64,000 nucleotides of DNA from Panax quinquefolius (taxonomy: Eukaryota > Streptophyta > Magnoliopsida > Apiales > Araliaceae): assembly GCA_020205615.1 (NCBI GenBank), contig CM035167.1, forward strand, positions 137,716,568 to 137,780,567, given 5' to 3'. A model generated the notes under the pieces. It did no database searches and was not told the origin of the DNA. It saw only the letters and a list, made by a program, of their open reading frames with translations. The translations under genes were made by a program, and so were the position numbers. The first letter of the stretch is position 1. Each line of letters opens with the position of its first letter. This document shows, piece after piece, positions 37,695-54,133 of the stretch.

Positions 37695-40510
37695 CGTTAT
37701 TTTCGACGCTAATATTTACGACCAATATCTATCAGATATTTATACGAGAATAATGTAATTTCGACCGAATATGAAGTAATTCAATATCCGCTTAACTTTA
37801 AGCCAAAGGCCGTTTTATTTTAGTATATGTTCTTTTTAATTATAATTGAGATGCCTTTAATTAGTATATCTTCAAGCTACGAATTGGACAAGATATACGA
37901 AAACGTAAAAGGCGTGGATAATACACGTAATGTAAATAAAAATCATACTCTAATCAATATACCAAAGGCGCCAAGATTTTTACGTGGTTTGACCCTTAAT
38001 CCTCTAATCTAATGGCCTAATCCACGTCCAATATCAATTGGTATTGGAGACCTTTTTATTAATAAATTTCTCAATTGAAATACAATTACTCCATGTACAA
38101 AGAAGGTTTCAATCTGAGTAGGATAACAATGTGCCCTTTGCACCTCTGTAACCTTCAAAACTTCCTTAATTTATACCGCCCTTGTCCACTGTTAGACCAA
38201 TCAAGCCAAACACGACTTGAACATAAGTTTATGAACGAATATGATTACCAAAAAAAAATTATAATCCTCCAGACAAAAGATATTAAGAACAAGTCACAAG
38301 AGATTGCTGAAAATTTTCTTTGAGAACTTAAAATCATAATACGTATAGCTTGTAAAGTTCTGCCTTCTTTAGCCAATAAAGATGAGTGTATTTGGGTCCG
38401 GCTCTCCAACGAATCATAAGGAGTGCACCAAAAACAAACCGGGTATATCGATGAATTTTTCCGTCGCTATAACATATAAAGCCGATAATATAGCGATAAT
38501 AACGGTTCGAACCATCACTATATCTCAAAAAATCGTCGTTATAGTCGATTCGTTTTTAGTCCGTTCTATGGTTCGCTAGAGAACCGGACCGTATATAATT
38601 AATGAATAGACCAACGGCTATATAATATTGTTAGCATAAAATGCTCAAACCTTGTATATGATCCCAACGGATATAACAAGATAGTTTTCCAAATTTGTTT
38701 TTCGAAGATTTTGAATTTCAAAATAAAATAATTTGAAAAAGCTTAATTGAAGGGAAAGATGTCAGCAATTAGATATGATTTGATTTGGCTGATAGAGTCC
38801 CAAACAAATAAGATATCTTTGGCTTATTTTGTTTCCTTAAATTCAGGATTTCAATTCATATCAAGTTTTAATAAAAATATATTTTCCACCAATTAATAAA
38901 TAGTGCATTGTAATTAAAATGTTTGGGATAAAAAATCATACATATTTTCTAAAGAGATTTCTTAAGATCTAATCCAGTAGAACACTATAACACTTGAACC
39001 AATGTTGGTCCTCTACGAAATCTCTTCATCATATATGAATAATTCTTCCTTTTAAATCTAAATATGCTAAACATAATATTTTCATGCAAAGTATATTATC
39101 TCATGCAAAACATATTATTTTCATGCACATAATATTATTCTCATGCAAAATATATTATTTCCATACAACATATTAACTCTATAGAAATATATTTTTAAAA
39201 CATAAACATATAAATTAATATGTTTTTCATATCAATCAATTATTGAATCAAAAACTGAGATTCAATATTCATCACATCTCAAAATATAAAAAATAATTTC
39301 ATACTATAAACTCTTTAAATCCAAAGAAAGAAAACAAAGAGCATATATAGGTATTGAAATGATTGATCATGATAAGTTAAAAAAAATTTAATTTAGTCGA
39401 TACAAACATTTGACTTTCAAATTATTAAATATAATAATTCAATTTTCAATTTTTCTCCCCAAAAGGTAAAATTTTTAGTTTCAATTTAACAAACCTATTT
39501 AGAATCTCCTTCAAGTCCACCAACGGCTGAGTACCGATCCTCCATTCGACCCCTTTTGCCTCTTTTACAGTACACAGAATACCCCTCCATCCTCCTGCGC
39601 TAAACCCAAAGAAGGTAGAATTCCATAAGATAACAACATTCATGGGCATTGATAGATAGATACATTAAAGGGTGTAACAATTTCCTTTAATAATAAGAAC
39701 AGCCGATCACCGACTACTCCACTTGTTTAGGGAAGGAACAACAACGTACGTATTACCAGGAATCGCCACATATCCCATCTTCTTAGGGTCAGAATCGCCA
39801 CAGAAATTGAAACGTTTACCGGAAAATAGGGACCAAATCAGAGAGCCGCGGCCAACACCGAAGAGAAGAACGACAACGATACTCATGATATCAAGTGAGC
39901 CGTCTCGAATAGAACCATTGATGCTAATTATGGTTTTGTATAAAAGGGTTTACAGCGGAAAAAGAAGAAGAAGTTGGATAGAGGGTTTTCCGCAGGAAGA
40001 TGAAGAAGTGGAATCGGTGATAACAAAGAAGATAAAGAGATAGAGATGAAGAGATTGAATTTAAGTAAGAAAACAGAAGAGGAAAAGCCGAAAGGTTCAT
40101 CAGACTCATTTTAAAAAAATTAATCTAGCTAACTCCTAATTAATTAAGGATCGCCCTATATACTTTTATATATTACAATATTGATTTGACATAATAATTC
40201 TATTTCTTAATAAGTATATAAAAGTGTAGATAATGAGTTCAAAATTTTAATTACAGCAATCCTAATCTTAGCAGAACTCTAATTTAAATTTACTAATACA
40301 ATTGAATAATCTATATTATAAAGCCGAAGGCTTTATTGATGATTACCTTTAGTGTTAATAATTTATGAAGTTCTGTCACAATATAGTTGTGAATGAGCAA
40401 AAACTCCTCAAAAAGAGTTAAATTTATCTCATCACACAATCATGTAATACAACTGTTCAAGGAAAAATAATAAATTTTACTTTTGTTTTGAATTTCAATC
40501 CAGTAAATGA
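37695..40510. other. Spacer, AT-rich, with LTR-like leader piece
   Basis: 37697-37780 looks like CACTA subterminal sequence. 37900-38100 resembles an LTR leader (ATTTTTACGTGGTTTGACCC, then paired mentions of AATCCACG). 39083-39170 holds an imperfect repeat of about 26 bp (TCATGCAAAATATATTATTT). Two small minus-strand frames sit at 39446-39649 and 39707-39886. Nothing else could be named. Confidence 0.45.
39707..39886 (-). CDS. Small hypothetical ORF (59 codons)
   Basis: Open frame from the ATG at 39886 to a stop at 39707. The first third is hydrophobic (MSIVVVLLFGVGRG, IWSLF); the end is polar (KKMGYVAIPGNTYVVV). An 81-bp gap and other stops separate it from the next minus-strand frame (39446-39649: ILWNSTFFGFSAGGWRG). 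The two may be fragments of one decayed gene or chance frames. I recognise no family. Confidence 0.2.
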   Translation of the reverse strand: MSIVVVLLFGVGRGSLIWSLFSGKRFNFCGDSDPKKMGYVAIPGNTYVVVPSLNKWSSR

Positions 40511-40667
40511 ATATATGGTGCATAAATATTTCTTTAACTTTGCTTGCTTGAAAATATAATTAACGGCATTTGATTCTTAAGAAAGAGTAGTGCAAGGGTT
40601 GATTGGTGGGGCATTTCAAACCTAGGTTTGTCCCAAGACCGATGCAAAACCCGGCCGTGAATTAGAC
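40511..40667 (+). repeat. Dispersed repeat, arm 1 (inverted copy at 44.6-44.8 kb)
   Basis: From ATATGGTGCATAAATATTTC to CCGGCCGTGAATTAGAC this matches the reverse complement of 44640-44800. The same repeat resumes at 42536-42625 after two insertions, the Stowaway MITE and the Mutator-like element. Confidence 0.7.
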
Positions 40668-40669
40668 TA

Positions 40670-40887
40670 CTCTCATCCGTTCTTTAATATAGGTCGTTTT
40701 ATATAGTATCAATTGTCTATAATATCCTTCACCTCACTTATCTCATAAATATGGATCAAAAGATTAGGTGGGGTAATAAGGGACAATTTGAGAAAAATAG
40801 TAATCAATTCTCCTAGATAACCACAAACGACAAATAATTAGGAATAAAAAAAAGTCTAAAATGACCTACATATAGGAATGGAGGGAG
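40670..40887. mobile_element. Stowaway-type MITE
   Basis: 218 bp flanked by TA (40668-40669 and 40888-40889). The left end is CTCTCATCCGTTCTTTAATA; the right end reversed is CTCCCTCCATTCCTATATG. Both match the plant Stowaway terminal consensus CTCCCTCCGT. The inner parts (AGGTCGTTTTA and AGGTCATTTTA) are also inverted. No coding capacity. Confidence 0.8.
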
Positions 40888-40907
40888 TATTATCTAAATT
40901 AATTATA

Positions 40908-42526
40908 GGGTTAAGTTCGGGATGACCAATTTAGGTTTGGGGCGGTTTCCATTTACTCACCAGAGTCAAGAAAGCCTACATTTAAACACCTGACTTTTTG
41001 AGTTGAAGTGAGAACGTGCTTTCTGTCATAACTCTGTTACTTAAATTGGATAAAGACTTAATTACCCTCCTTATATATAAACAACAGACATTCTCTCATC
41101 ATTCTCTCATCTGAAGTCCACAAAAATCATAAACTGTAGAGAGAGAGGGAACAAAAATCTGTGTTGATCCAGTGTCATGGTTCTCTAGAAAGAAGTAAAG
41201 TGTAATAGCCTTAAAGAAAGAAGTAAAGTGTACTACCAGATCTAAGTTGATATTGCTCTTCTTCCATTTCTATTTTCTTTCAAGGGAGGTCTTCGAGTGT
41301 CTAACTCAGGGGAAGGAGGGAATAGAAAACAGCACAGTAATGAATTCAAGCTAAATAATATACACCAATAGTTATTCGCAAAGGTGTTTCTGATAAAGAT
41401 ATATTCCAAATTTTCAGCAAAACAAGTTCATAATAGTTCGAAGACAAGAGCATCACTGATTTGGGCTTTTAATTCTTGGGAAAACTGCTTCCTCTATTTT
41501 CTTTTGGTCTTGTAACTCAGTTAAGCAAACTGCCAGAGAGCTGATTATTTCCAAAATGGCTGCCAGTAATCCGTAGAACATTATTTCACTGGAAATAGAG
41601 ATCAAGGTGCGGAAAAAATAGATAACACATACAGTTCCAAAATTAAGGACGACTGTATGAGGAATGGACTAGTAAAAATGTCTTCCAAAACAGTACAAAA
41701 GCACAAAAACCATTCAAAGCTCCACGGTGGATCTCCGAATGGGAACAAATCAACCAATAGAAGCACCATATATAAGTTCCGACCAAAGTTAGGAGACCCA
41801 TATCACCGATTGGGATGCCAGAAACCAAACCAAAAAATCGATGCTCTGGCGAAATAAAAAACCCCCAAAATCAAATTCAACAATAAGATAATAAGCAACA
41901 AAGAAGATGGGGGAAATAACAGATATGTCGAAATTGGAAACCCCAAATATGGCAGAACCTAGCAGTTTCAATATTTTAGATCAGAAAGTTAATACATCCA
42001 TTTGAACAAATTAAAATGAAAGAATAAACACCCAAAACTGATTAATGGAGAGGATGGAGTAATAAATTTGTAAAATCAGCGAGGGAAATCTCCATAGCTT
42101 CCGACAACTGTACAAAACAACCCCACCATCATCGGCCTAAAAAGGTGAACATCTCCAGTAAGTCGGTAACAAAATGGGGAGAGCTCCATCTCAGATTTGG
42201 CACCACCGCCACCACTACTACTTTACTTCGTTAGCAATTTGTTAAAAATTGATTGGAAAGACGCGGGGAGAGAGAGAAAGAGAAAACGAGAGGAATGAGT
42301 TAAAGGAAGAAGAAAGGGGTATTTCAGTCTTTTTCAATCGTTAAAGTCACTTTTCACGCATGCTTTTTACATGTGGCGTACTACGCTGTTAAGTTGGATG
42401 AAAAATACGACGTTTTCACTTTAACTCAAAAAAGTGGGGTGTTTAAATGTAAAACTTTAACCGACTACAAAGGTGATTAAGTGGAAAATCGCCCAAACTC
42501 TAAAAGTAAATATCCTAACTTAACCC
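40908..42526. mobile_element. Mutator-like element with 9-bp target duplication
   Basis: 1619 bp bounded by perfect copies of TTAATTATA (40899-40907 and 42527-42535). The terminal inverted repeats are 110-117 bp (40908-41017 and 42410-42526), starting GGGTTAAG and sharing ACATTTAAACACC and TTTTTGAGTT. No transposase is visible inside, so it is non-autonomous. The interior has a TATA-like TATATATAAAC at about 41070, a GA-rich leader, and several minus-strand frames (41643-41828, 41789-41971, and a start near 42195 reading MELSPFCYRLTGD). These could be captured host sequence, but none is recognised. Confidence 0.85.
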
Positions 42527-42535
42527 TTAATTATA

Positions 42536-42625
42536 TATAGACAATTAATTTGATAAGATCTATGCTATTGACAATACAAAAATAGCTATTACCTTTTCAT
42601 GTAAACTTTATTATTTTTAAATAAT
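42536..42625 (+). repeat. Dispersed repeat, arm 1 continued
   Basis: TAGACAATTAATTTGATAAG, TGACAATACAAAAATAGCT and CTTTTCATGTAAACTTT match, inverted, 44565-44670 in peroxidase intron 1. Confidence 0.65.
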
Positions 42626-42794
42626 GTTACTATCATATAAAAAAGAGTTATATAATACTCACATACTACGTACGCGTATTGGGTGAGGCGCAATATATAA
42701 TATATATGTGTATGTGAACATTATATGACCTTTTTATGTGATAATATCATTGTTCATTATTTTTAGAGTGCCTCGACTAAAGTATATAAGAAAG

Positions 42795-42903
42795 ATGAAT
42801 CTCCACCAACTACCCTTGACCTAGTTGGTAACTCAGGTCTCTTGTAAAGCAAAAAGTTCTGGGTTTAACTTCCACCTTCGAATTATCAAATAAATAAAAA
42901 ATA

Positions 42904-42945
<42 letters not shown>
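42795..42945 (+). mobile_element. tRNA-derived SINE with (AAT)n tail
   Basis: It carries an internal RNA polymerase III promoter. The A box TGACCTAGTTGG is at 42817-42828 and the degenerate B box GGTTTAACTTC is at 42862-42872, separated by 33 bp as in tRNA genes. The tail is AT-rich and becomes (AAT)n at 42904-42945. There is no intact tRNA fold around it, which argues for a SINE rather than a tRNA gene. Confidence 0.6.
42904..42945. repeat. (AAT)n microsatellite
   Basis: About 14 trinucleotide units at the 3' tail of the SINE. Confidence 0.95.
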
Positions 42946-42947
<2 letters not shown>

Positions 42948-43697
42948 ACTCCACGTAGTTTGAACAAAGTAATATTAAGGAAATCATTAAGTAACGAGCT
43001 TCCACTTAATCACATTTTTAACTCTTTGTAAGCAACAATTAGAGCTATATTATATATGATATCTGTTTTTACGGCTACAAACTAGTTGTACACGGAAGAA
43101 TAATCTAATGACTGTCTTAATCAACAATTTAACTCCTTGTAATCATAATTACGCGTAAACTTGAAATATTCTCTATTTTTTATGATCCAGATTTAAAATG
43201 TGTTAGAATATGAGACAAAGATAATGAGAGAGAGATGATGATGCATGAGAAATGTGTTAGAATGAAGACTCCTTACTCTCTATTTCAAATCATTTGAAAT
43301 GGAGAGTATCCTAATTGTTTTCCAAAAGCCTCATCACCTCTATTATAATTTAACCAGGCTAGCTTGCTTGCAGAGATGTATAACTAAGTTCCAATAGCCA
43401 AGTCAAATTTTATTTAGTTTCTATTTTATTTGTTAATTAGCATGCATGCCCTCCAAATTCTTCACCTAATCCTAGGGTATAAGTTTGTTTCATGGGCCCC
43501 ATTCTTAAAAAAATTGTTATCACACCTAAAACTGAATTTCTTTTATGATTAATGTCAAACAAATTCAGATAAAAGACTATACATCTTTAGAATCTTATTA
43601 TACCACTAGTCTTAATTATCTTAATTTGACTAACCAATCAAACCTAATTTCTCTTCTTTTATTTTTTGTTCTGTTATTTTCCCTTTCAATATACAGT

Positions 43698-43799
43698 ATA
43701 CGTGAAAATTCCATGCATGAAGTCTGTGTATTAGGTAACCTGCCGAGCCTAACTAACACCTAGAGAAATTAAATAACCCTAAAATCCCCTCTATAAATA
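43698..43799 (+). promoter_or_regulatory. Core promoter of upstream peroxidase gene
   Basis: TATAAATA at 43792-43799, 114 bp before the start codon. Upstream, 43698-43760 (GTGAAAATTCCATGCATGAA, TTAGGTAACCTGC) is clearly conserved with 52106-52165 before the paralogue. It contains an RY-type CATGCATG (43712-43719); another is at 43441-43448. A (TA)n stretch at about 43830-43850 lengthens the 5' leader. Confidence 0.65.
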
Positions 43800-43912
43800 C
43801 CATCATGCATTTTCTATACCATCATGCATTATATATATATATATATATCATAACATACTTCTTAATATATAGTAGTAGAAATTCTTGGGTCTTTGTATTA
43901 ATTAACGCATCA

Positions 43913-46532
<2,620 letters not shown>

Positions 46533-46955
46533 AATGGTTTTTTTTTTATTAAAAAGAAAAAGAAAGAAGACGCATGTTTTTTCTTTCATGAAAGATAAGT
46601 TGTGTGTTTTGAATTATTTTTTGAGTCTTTGAAATGGCTGTGACCATGACTCGAAAGAAAGGTTAGTTTCGTGATATGATTATCTGTTATTTTATTTGAA
46701 AGAATTATTATTTGATTTCATTGTTTGCAATCATTTTATTTTTTGTAACATATTATAATTTTAATGTATTTTAATTTTTTAGATTGTTTAATAAAAAAAG
46801 GAACTCGTTGATCCATAGTGAACTTGTGAAATTTTTGTGTAATTAAGTGTGTAGGTAGAGTGTTATTTATAGTGAATTTGAGTGAGTTAAATAAGTTTTG
46901 TTATGCTTAAATCCAACAAACGGGCTTATCGATCGACGGTAGCGAATCATCGCTA
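46533..46955. other. 3' flank of upstream peroxidase gene
   Basis: T-rich 3' untranslated and flanking sequence. Near-AATAAA signals (for example TTTAATAAAAAAAG near 46787) occur, but no cleavage site can be fixed. No other gene is seen. Confidence 0.5.
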
Positions 46956-49311
46956 TAAAGGGCAAAAAGGCCGATTTTTAGGTGAACTGAAATTAAACGG
47001 CCCGTGACCCGGATTGAACTGGCCCGCGGGTTTTTTCAAATTTTTTTTTTTACTTTTAAAAACCAATAAATACTTTTAAAAACCTGTAACATATTAATAA
47101 TACATACAATGATACAAAGTACACAAATTCAGAAGGAAATGACTAAATGAGTAACATATTACTAATACATACAATGATACAAAGTACACAAATTCAAACC
47201 AAGAGGTCCAAGACTATTCATTTCATTTGACATGTCAGTATGTCACCATCAACAGAATTACATAAATAAGCTCCAAAGTCCAAATGCATACTTCATACTT
47301 GCAATCCCATCTGCTAGACTGCTAGTAAAAAAATGGCTCGACATCCTGTGCAAAAAGATTTATAAATGTGTCATTATATATGATAGAACTTAAAAGCAAC
47401 AGACAAAGTGAAGGACTACTCTATAACAGTACATCTAGCAGAAGCCTGAGAATATGTTTCAAATATAATTATACAAATACTTAAAATAAATAATTGGCAT
47501 TAAACTCATTTCAACAAAACCTATAGCATTCTTCATAATTCATATAGACATTATAACACAATACTCATAAATTCTACAAAATTAGCCATTACACTAAAGC
47601 AATAGTTTACTACAACCAAACCCACTAAAATAAACCAAATGACAAATAAAATAAGGTTAAACAGCTGACCAAGATTCTTGTCAAGGGTCTTAGTGAACTG
47701 ATTCAATTCTACATTTTTAACAAAGTAAATCACAATACTATTTAACAAAGCATTCAATTCTACATTTTTACTACACAATTACAACACAAGATTAGCTTTT
47801 CTTAGTACTTGAAAAATATATCAAACAAAAATCAAAGAAATAGTCCATAAAAAATGAAGTACTTACTAGTGAGTAATGTCTAGTCACTCCTTGTAATTTC
47901 GCCTATGTTAGAACCCTTTGACTCTTGATTTGCAACTAGCGGTACCAAAAGTTGGTCGTCCGTCAACCCATCATCTATATTAAAAATGCCAATTTAAAAT
48001 ATCAATAGTTCAATACCCAAAATTAAACGATCCCGTCGATCCATAAGAACTCTACAAACAAAAAATATTTTTAAACAATTAACATATACTCAATTAAACA
48101 ACTCGATTACCCAGAATATACCAAGGATCAATGGACATGTATTACAAATGACGAGAACTGGGGAATAAGAGAAGTAGATCAATTAGGCGATATGCAGTTT
48201 TAAAGAAGCATAACAATTTGTTAATTGAAACATAAAAAGTGTTTCATCTTCTAGGCTATCTGAAATCTAGAATCAATTAGGTGATATGCAGGTTTAAAGA
48301 AGCATAACAATTCGTCAGACATGCAGTGGTATCATTGTATTAAGGACTGACAATCAACTAATTAGTCCAATTACTATAAATGACCCAACTAGGCTTCAGG
48401 CTAATGACAAATGGAGAGTTAGCAGTTGTTATTTGAAAAAAGCAGTATATTGTAAGATCAAGCAGAGTGCCAATAATGGTTACTAGATAAAACAGGGGCA
48501 GAAATTCTTATAAATAAAAATAGGGGCAGAAATTCTTATAAAATAAAAAACATATGCTCTGAATCAAAAGTGCAAGTTAGTTTATGAATTAAAGTAGAAA
48601 ACAGACACACGAGGACTTGCAACAAAATAAAACTAGGTGATATCTGTTGGTACTGAATTCATAGGACTAGTCCACCATTCATAACATGAAGTCATGAATC
48701 ATTGAAACTCATTACAGGGTTTAACTTTTACTTTATGCAGACATGTTTTCAAATCAATAGATGTTGCTTTCCTATTTTAACCCAGTAGTGAACATTCCAT
48801 TTCACGCAGAAGAAGAAGACAAATTTATGGCAACCTTGAGATATATTATATATAGAGAGAGAAAATTACCCAGATTCCAGAGAGAAATTGGTCTCACAGA
48901 ATGAGAATTTGGATTCGGGACGAAGAGAAGAAGCTTCACAGTCGGCATGGTCAATCGATCGAACTATGAACTATCGAAGTCGTGTCGTTGTCGTCTCTCT
49001 GTCTCAGTCTCTCAGACTCTTTCAGATCGATCTAGATCTAAAAAAAGTATTATGCCTTACAGCCTTAGGCCTTAGCCAAGTGCCGTCTCACGGTCTCAGC
49101 CAGTAAGCACTAAGCCGGATAAGTCATATCATAAAATAGGATTTTTTTTTTTTTAAAAGACCGGGCGGACCGGGCGCCCACGGACGGGTCTTCATTGGGT
49201 CGGGATAAAAAGGCTCAGATTTTAGTGGGCCGAAAAAATAAAGCACATAACCCAATTTTTGATGAGCGGGCTGGCCCGGCCAACGGGTCTGGGCCGATTT
49301 TGCCAGGTCTA
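46956..49311. mobile_element. Probable hAT-type non-autonomous element
   Basis: The right end, reversed, reads TAGACCTGGCAAAATCGGCC (minus strand from 49311). The left end is a poorer TAAAGGGCAAAAAGGCCG at 46956. Both are followed by GGCCCG/CCCGCGGG-rich subterminal sequence and then a homopolymer (T or A) run. This is the look of plant hAT derivatives. No transposase domain is seen. Short direct repeats occur inside (47086-47132 with 47149-47196; 48188-48222 with 48282-48316). No 8-bp target duplication was found, so the boundaries are tentative. Confidence 0.45.
48870..48948 (-). other. Possible first coding exon inside the hAT-like element
   Basis: Minus-strand ATG at 48948 opens 26 codons (MPTVKLLLFVPNPNSHSVRP) up to a donor-like GTAATTTTC at 48869. 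A GA/CT-rich leader lies upstream. No downstream exon was identified, so this is only a suggestion of a remnant transcript start. Confidence 0.2.
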
Positions 49312-51590
49312 GTTATACTCCCTTCATTCCATTATATCTGACGTTCTAGAGATTTTCACATAGATTAAGAATAGATGCAGTTTTATTATTTTACCCTTAA
49401 TTAATACTTTGATCTCATTTAATTCTCCATTAACATCAGATTTGATTTCACACTTTCTCTCCTAATTAATTGTACTAAGAACTTAAAATGTGTGAGACGT
49501 ATTTTATACATTATTTAATATTTAATTTTGGTAAACAACAATAGGGTGAGGTAAACTTAAATTTGGAAGCGTAAAAAATGCACTTCATTAGAATGAGGAC
49601 AAAAATCTTCTCGCGTTCCCTCGAGGACTTGAAATATTTGCTGCTGTATTTTATATGACATTGTAATAATTTAAGTATGAATATTGTCGTATTATATACG
49701 TTACAATATTTGTATTGAAATTCACAGTATATGTGTTGTCGTATTTTACACGACAATTAATAGTTGAAATAAGAAAATTCGCGTCAGTAGTGTTGTATTT
49801 ATGGCGACCCAAGATGGATTGTGTGAACCTATTTTGGGGGCGTCACAATCGAAATACGCAAAAACATTTTTGGTGAATAGTGTTTTCTTGGACGATCAAA
49901 AAGTTGATAAAAATATTTTTTGTCTTTTCTCTATTTTGTCTTATTATCTTGCACATTTTTCGAGAAATTTTTATTTAGATAATACTTATTTTCACAGCAT
50001 ATTGCCGGTAGATCTTGAAACGGAATCATTACGGCATACAGATCTCTCTAAAAAGCTTAGGTTTCTTTTCTAATGCTTAGGGTTTAACCCTTAGGCTTTT
50101 TCGGTGAATAGTATTTTTACGTCTTTTTTTTAGAAAATTTTTATCTTCTTATACAAATTCAAATTCGTAAACCCTAACACGTAAATACGTTCGAGGTCAT
50201 AGAATCGACCTTTAAACACTTAATACAAATAATATTCATAAAATATTATTTTATTCGATAATATTCTACAAAACTTAATGATATATATATAAGTTAAGTA
50301 AAATTTCTCGATCGTTACACATATAATTTTTAAACTTTTTATGTGTATTATTTAATTTTATTCCTTTAACATAAATGTTATTTATAAATTATCACATTAT
50401 TTGGATTAAAACTCTTCATCTTTCGTGGTTGTATATATGCTTATATATATATATATGGAGTAAAAGCAAGCTATTTTGTGGGGTTCTTTCAAAGACTGTT
50501 GGGTCAATTAAATAGGAGAACTTAAAAAAAATTAGGAATCTCAAATTTTATGATCAAGAGGTTAGAAAAAATCTAAAAAAACTTTTGAGATTTTTCAATT
50601 AGCAAAAAAGGAAAGTTAAAAAAATTTATTGGGCTAACGAGTCATCTGATTGATCGATTACATCTGATTAATCTATTACGTATTAATCAATATTCGATTG
50701 ATGGGTATAAAGTTATCAGCAAAAAAAATTGTTTGTCTAAATTATTTTGCTTTTTTTTTTTTGTCTAGGAGTTACTTCTTTTTTATCTAACTCACTTTTT
50801 CTTGTGTGAATTTTAAGAATATTCTCGTTCATTTGTAGGAGATTTTACATCTATATATGAATTGTATTGATTGATTGATTACATAATTTAATACCCACTT
50901 TAACCAGTGCTTGTATGACATTTAGACCATTGTTTCCTCTTTTAATATTTTGGATAATTATGATCAAATTAAAAATAATAATTATAATAAAAAAAAGTTC
51001 ACCAAATCAGATGTGAAAATTTGACTTGTTCAATGAATGTGCTTAACACACTTTAAGAAGATTCGCGGTCTCCATATAGTTGTTGAAGTTTAAACAATTA
51101 AACTCTACTTTAGGGCCTAATCAATCAGCAGGCCATCAGTTATTAATATTCACTAATCAAGTTATATTAAATAAATACTAGTAGTATATCCATGGTGAGA
51201 CTTAAAGTCAAATTAATCTCCGCAGAGGCTGACTTTTCAAAAAGCTGCAATTATTTAGATAACAACCCTGTTGAAAGTTTTACTAAGCAATCTTTTTAAA
51301 AAAATAATAATAAACAGTTAGGAATTTGTCATTTCTTTTTACTTTTTTAAATTGGATGAAGCTAGAGTCAACTTGATTCCTTTTAATGCTCTTCTTTACT
51401 GAACTAGCTTGACTCAGTCCAGATAAAAAATAAATAAATAAAAAGTCAAAACTGAAAAACAACTTTTATATTATTTGATTTGATGGAGAAAAAATTAAAG
51501 AGATGCATGCGTCTTTCTGCATGCAAATTCCTGATCAACTGCAAGCTTTAAACTTTCAATGACATATTACAAAGTAAATGAGGGAGAGTA
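49312..51590. other. Spacer with LTR scraps
   Basis: 49318-49345 starts like a Stowaway end (ACTCCCTTCATTCC) without a matching right end. 49795-49847 (ATGGCGACCCAAGATGG, ATTTTGGGGGCGTCACA) matches the last 50 bp of the gypsy LTRs and is a scrap of a third LTR variant. The rest is AT-rich with no supported gene. Confidence 0.45.
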
Positions 51591-51985
51591 ATCCAGTCAC
51601 ATGCATGCATGCATGGGATCGGAGCTAAAGAACTAATCTTGACATACAAGGCACCAGCACCACATCGTAATCCTTTATTTTTAAAATTAAAAAAAAAAGT
51701 TGGAAATCCATATATTGTAATTAGTGCTTTTTAATTGCTTGTACCACGTAAATAGGCGTAAACTTGACAAATTTTCAACTTGAATTTATGTATCCCTCTC
51801 GAAAGCCTTACTACCAATTAATTCTATATTCTTTACCAAATCAAAGAGTAAGTTGCTTTCTTGGGACTTGGGTCCCTCTCTTTTGACAATTTTGTTAACA
51901 CAACTCAGCTGCATTTCCCTAATTAGTGCCAAACACATATGAAGTACATCATGTCTTGCTTTATTGTACTACTAGCTGGCTAGTA

Positions 51986-51986
<1 letters not shown>

Positions 51987-52032
<46 letters not shown>
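51987..52032. repeat. (TA)n microsatellite in peroxidase promoter
   Basis: About 23 TA units, about 165 bp upstream of the TATA box of the downstream peroxidase gene. Confidence 0.95.
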
Positions 52033-52033
<1 letters not shown>

Positions 52034-52105
52034 TTTATCTAATTTGATCAATTAACAAAACCCTAATTTATTTCGTGCATGTTTTACTTCATTTTCTCAG
52101 TTAAT

Positions 52106-54133
<2,028 letters not shown>

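Noticed and set aside
39723..40043. 106-codon plus-strand ORF rich in Arg and Pro
   Set aside because: No family resemblance; it overlaps minus-strand frames of similar quality, and no start context or exon structure supports it.
42817..42872. Possible tRNA gene
   Set aside because: A and B boxes are present but acceptor, anticodon and T stems do not pair; better read as a SINE.
49318..49550. Stowaway-like end ACTCCCTTCATTCC
   Set aside because: No matching inverted right end or TA duplication was found, so it is not called as an element.
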